Of a DNA stretch of 15,004 nucleotides, positions 13,731-15,004 are shown piece by piece. Where the stretch lies: the NCBI GenBank assembly GCA_002342065.1, contig DDPF01000015.1, positions 1 through 15,004 on the forward strand. Direction: 5' to 3'. The DNA comes from Bacteroidetes bacterium UBA2475 (GTDB lineage: Bacteria; Bacteroidota; Bacteroidia; B-17B0; Aurantibacillaceae). Numbering within the stretch: position 1 is the first letter of the stretch; each line of letters starts with the position of its first letter. The notes below the pieces were generated by a model. That model had not been told where the DNA came from. It was given only the letters and a program-made list of their open reading frames with translations, and did not search any database. Made by a program: the position numbers and the translations under genes.

Positions 13731-15004
13731 TTATTTAGGAGCCATCAACTTTGATATTTGCTCTAGTTTTCCTTTAGAGTAAGCATCTTCCGGTTTCATT
13801 TGAAGCGCTTCTTCATAAGCTGTTTTAGCTTCATCGTAGCGTTTCATTTTAAAATAACCATCCGCTTTCACAACAGCTTCTTTATGCAGATCTTTTCCAA
13901 TTGGCGTTGGAATACTGTGTTTGGCTTCTTTATGACCAATTTGTCCGTTTGTTGTAGCTTCAGATTCTTTAGCTTTAATTTTCTCATCTTCTGCAGCTTT
14001 TTCTTTCGCAAGTCTATCAGCCTCGGCAGCTTTATCCTTTGCTAATTGCTCTGCTTTTTCTTTTTCAGCAGCTTCTTTTTCTTTTTGAGCTTTAAGTTTT
14101 GCTTTATCTTCAGCCGCTTTCTCTAATGCAAGTTGTTCTGCCTTATCTTTTTCTATAGCTTCTTTTTCTTTTTGAGCTTTCAATTTTGCTTTGTCTGCAG
14201 CCGCTTTTTCTTTTGCAAGTTGGTCTGCTTTATCTTTTTCGATGGCTGCTTTTTCTGCTGCTAATTTATCTGCAGCTGCTTTTTCTTTTGCGGCTTTTTC
14301 TGCCGCATTTTTATCAGCTGCGGCTTTTTCTGTAGCTAATTTATCGGCAGCTTCCTTTTCAGCTTTTTCTTTTTCTGCTGCTAAGGCGTCTGCTTTTTCT
14401 TTCGCTGATTTGTCAGCCAATTCTTTTTCAGCTTTGGCTTTGGCTGCTGCATCGGCTGCTGCTTTTTCTTTTGCAGCATTTTCTGCAGCTAATTTATCAG
14501 CAGCTTCTTTTTCTGCTTTAGCTTTTGCTGCTGCTTCAGCATCTGCCTTTTCTTTTGCTGATTTGTCAGCCAGTTCTTTTTCTGTTTTGGCTTTCGCTGC
14601 TGCGTCTGCTGCTGCCTTTTCTTTAGTAGCGTTTTCTGCAGCAAGCTTATCAGCTGACGCCTTTTCCGCTGCTGCTTTTTCTGCCGCTTGTTTATCTGCT
14701 AAATCTTTTTCTGTTTTTGCTTTCGTCGCTGCATCTGCGGCAAATTTATCAGCTGCTGCTTTTTCCGCTGCAACTTTTTCTGCAGCAAGTTTATCTGCTA
14801 ATTCTTTTTCTGCTTTCGCTTTAGCTGCCGCATCTGCCGCCAGTTTATCAGCTGCTGCTTTTTCCGCTGCTTGTTTATCTGCTAATTCTTTTTCTGCTTT
14901 TGCTTTCGCTGCCGCATCTGCTGCCAGTTTCTCTGAAGCCGCTTTTTCTGCTGCTGCTTTCTCCGCTGCTTGTTTATCTGCTAATTCTTTTTCTGCTTTT
15001 GCTT
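13731..15004 (-). CDS. Ala/Lys/Glu-rich helical rod protein with C-terminal TPR-like segment (N-terminus outside window)
   Basis: The frame runs without a stop from 15004 to the TAA at 13733-13731, giving 423 residues. It has no genuine start inside the window: a TTG at 14420 encodes Leu within ELADKSAKEK and is not a start. The first ~349 residues are almost pure A, K, E, D and L, with no Pro, Gly or Cys, in units such as KAKAEKELADKQAAEKAAAE. This predicts a very long, continuous charged helix, like the TolA stalk. The last 74 residues leave the repeat at TTNGQIGHKE, pass a short Pro/Gly hinge, and end in a TPR-like helix pair (ADGYFKMKRYDEAKTAYEEA, then LQMKPEDAYSKGKLEQI). Such TPR ends occur in many Bacteroidota envelope proteins. 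Whether it has a membrane anchor or signal at its N-terminus cannot be seen. Function unknown; a periplasm-spanning tether or scaffold is an inference. Confidence 0.85.
   Translation of the reverse strand, partial: AKAEKELADKQAAEKAAAEKAASEKLAADAAAKAKAEKELADKQAAEKAAADKLAADAAAKAKAEKELADKLAAEKVAAEKAAADKFAADAATKAKTEKDLADKQAAEKAAAEKASADKLAAENATKEKAAADAAAKAKTEKELADKSAKEKADAEAAAKAKAEKEAADKLAAENAAKEKAAADAAAKAKAEKELADKSAKEKADALAAEKEKAEKEAADKLATEKAAADKNAAEKAAKEKAAADKLAAEKAAIEKDKADQLAKEKAAADKAKLKAQKEKEAIEKDKAEQLALEKAAEDKAKLKAQKEKEAAEKEKAEQLAKDKAAEADRLAKEKAAEDEKIKAKESEATTNGQIGHKEAKHSIPTPIGKDLHKEAVVKADGYFKMKRYDEAKTAYEEALQMKPEDAYSKGKLEQISKLMAPK
14695..15004. repeat. In-frame tandem coding repeat, 99- and 84-bp units
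   Basis: Near-identical blocks beginning TCTGCTAA(A/T)TCTTTTTCTG on the plus strand start at 14695, 14794, 14878 and 14977, spaced 99, 84 and 99 bp. These are 33- and 28-codon units of the helical rod, so the short unit lacks exactly 15 bp. Related but more diverged units continue down to about 14000. This is consistent with expansion by slippage or unequal crossing-over while keeping frame. Confidence 0.8.

Noticed and set aside
14418..14420. TTG start for the Ala/Lys/Glu-rich protein
   Set aside because: The same frame stays open to the window end with the same repeat pattern, so this TTG is an internal Leu codon.
14000..15004. Tandem repeats considered as a CRISPR array or minisatellite
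   Set aside because: The repeats are in frame, have no unique spacers and encode a continuous helical protein.

Overview
The window looks like a chromosomal segment of a Bacteroidota bacterium, probably a Flavobacteriia- or Sphingobacteriia-like environmental lineage; I cannot place it more finely. The evidence is AT-rich DNA, starts preceded by A-rich stretches instead of Shine-Dalgarno sequences, several TAnnTTTG-type -7 boxes, an exported adhesin with PKD and SprB-type repeats, an exported tricorn-like protease, and lipid-free Sec signals of the MKK...FSQ type. No rRNA, tRNA, CRISPR array, transposase or phage gene was seen.

Layout, left to right. 1-2220 (minus): a two-gene unit, a small exported thioredoxin-fold protein lacking a CXXC motif followed one base later by a large secreted adhesin whose C-terminus lies beyond base 1. 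2369-3992 (minus): a cold-response pair, RhlE-type DEAD-box helicase then cold-shock protein, with a promoter candidate, a ~140-nt leader and a clean terminator. 4058-4115: an AT-rich inverted repeat. 4129-7794 (minus): a 1082-aa exported tricorn-like protease and a 107-aa exported protein of unknown function. 7803-7873: a nested palindromic element.

7885-12456 is the centrepiece: a complete cyanophycin module. cphA (minus) makes the Asp/Arg storage polymer; cphB (plus), divergent from it, cuts the polymer into beta-Asp-Arg dipeptides; iaaA (minus), convergent with cphB and only 3 bases away, would split the dipeptide into Asp and Arg. The key catalytic residues I could check are present in all three. 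The 144-bp cphA-cphB gap holds an undescribed-looking 22-bp dyad (TTTAAACA-N6-TGTTTAAA), a good candidate operator. This module is the most interesting system here: a storage polymer cycle best known in cyanobacteria, encoded complete in a heterotroph-like genome.

12568-13627: a 116-aa protein of unknown function (plus), a possible 57-aa protein (minus), two terminator-like hairpins, and an OsmC-family peroxidase (minus). 13731-15004 (minus): the C-terminal part of an Ala/Lys/Glu helical-rod protein built from tandem 33- and 28-codon units and ending in a TPR-like segment; its N-terminus lies beyond the window.

Gaps over 300 bases: only 3818-4128, which holds the helicase promoter and leader and the AT-rich inverted repeat.
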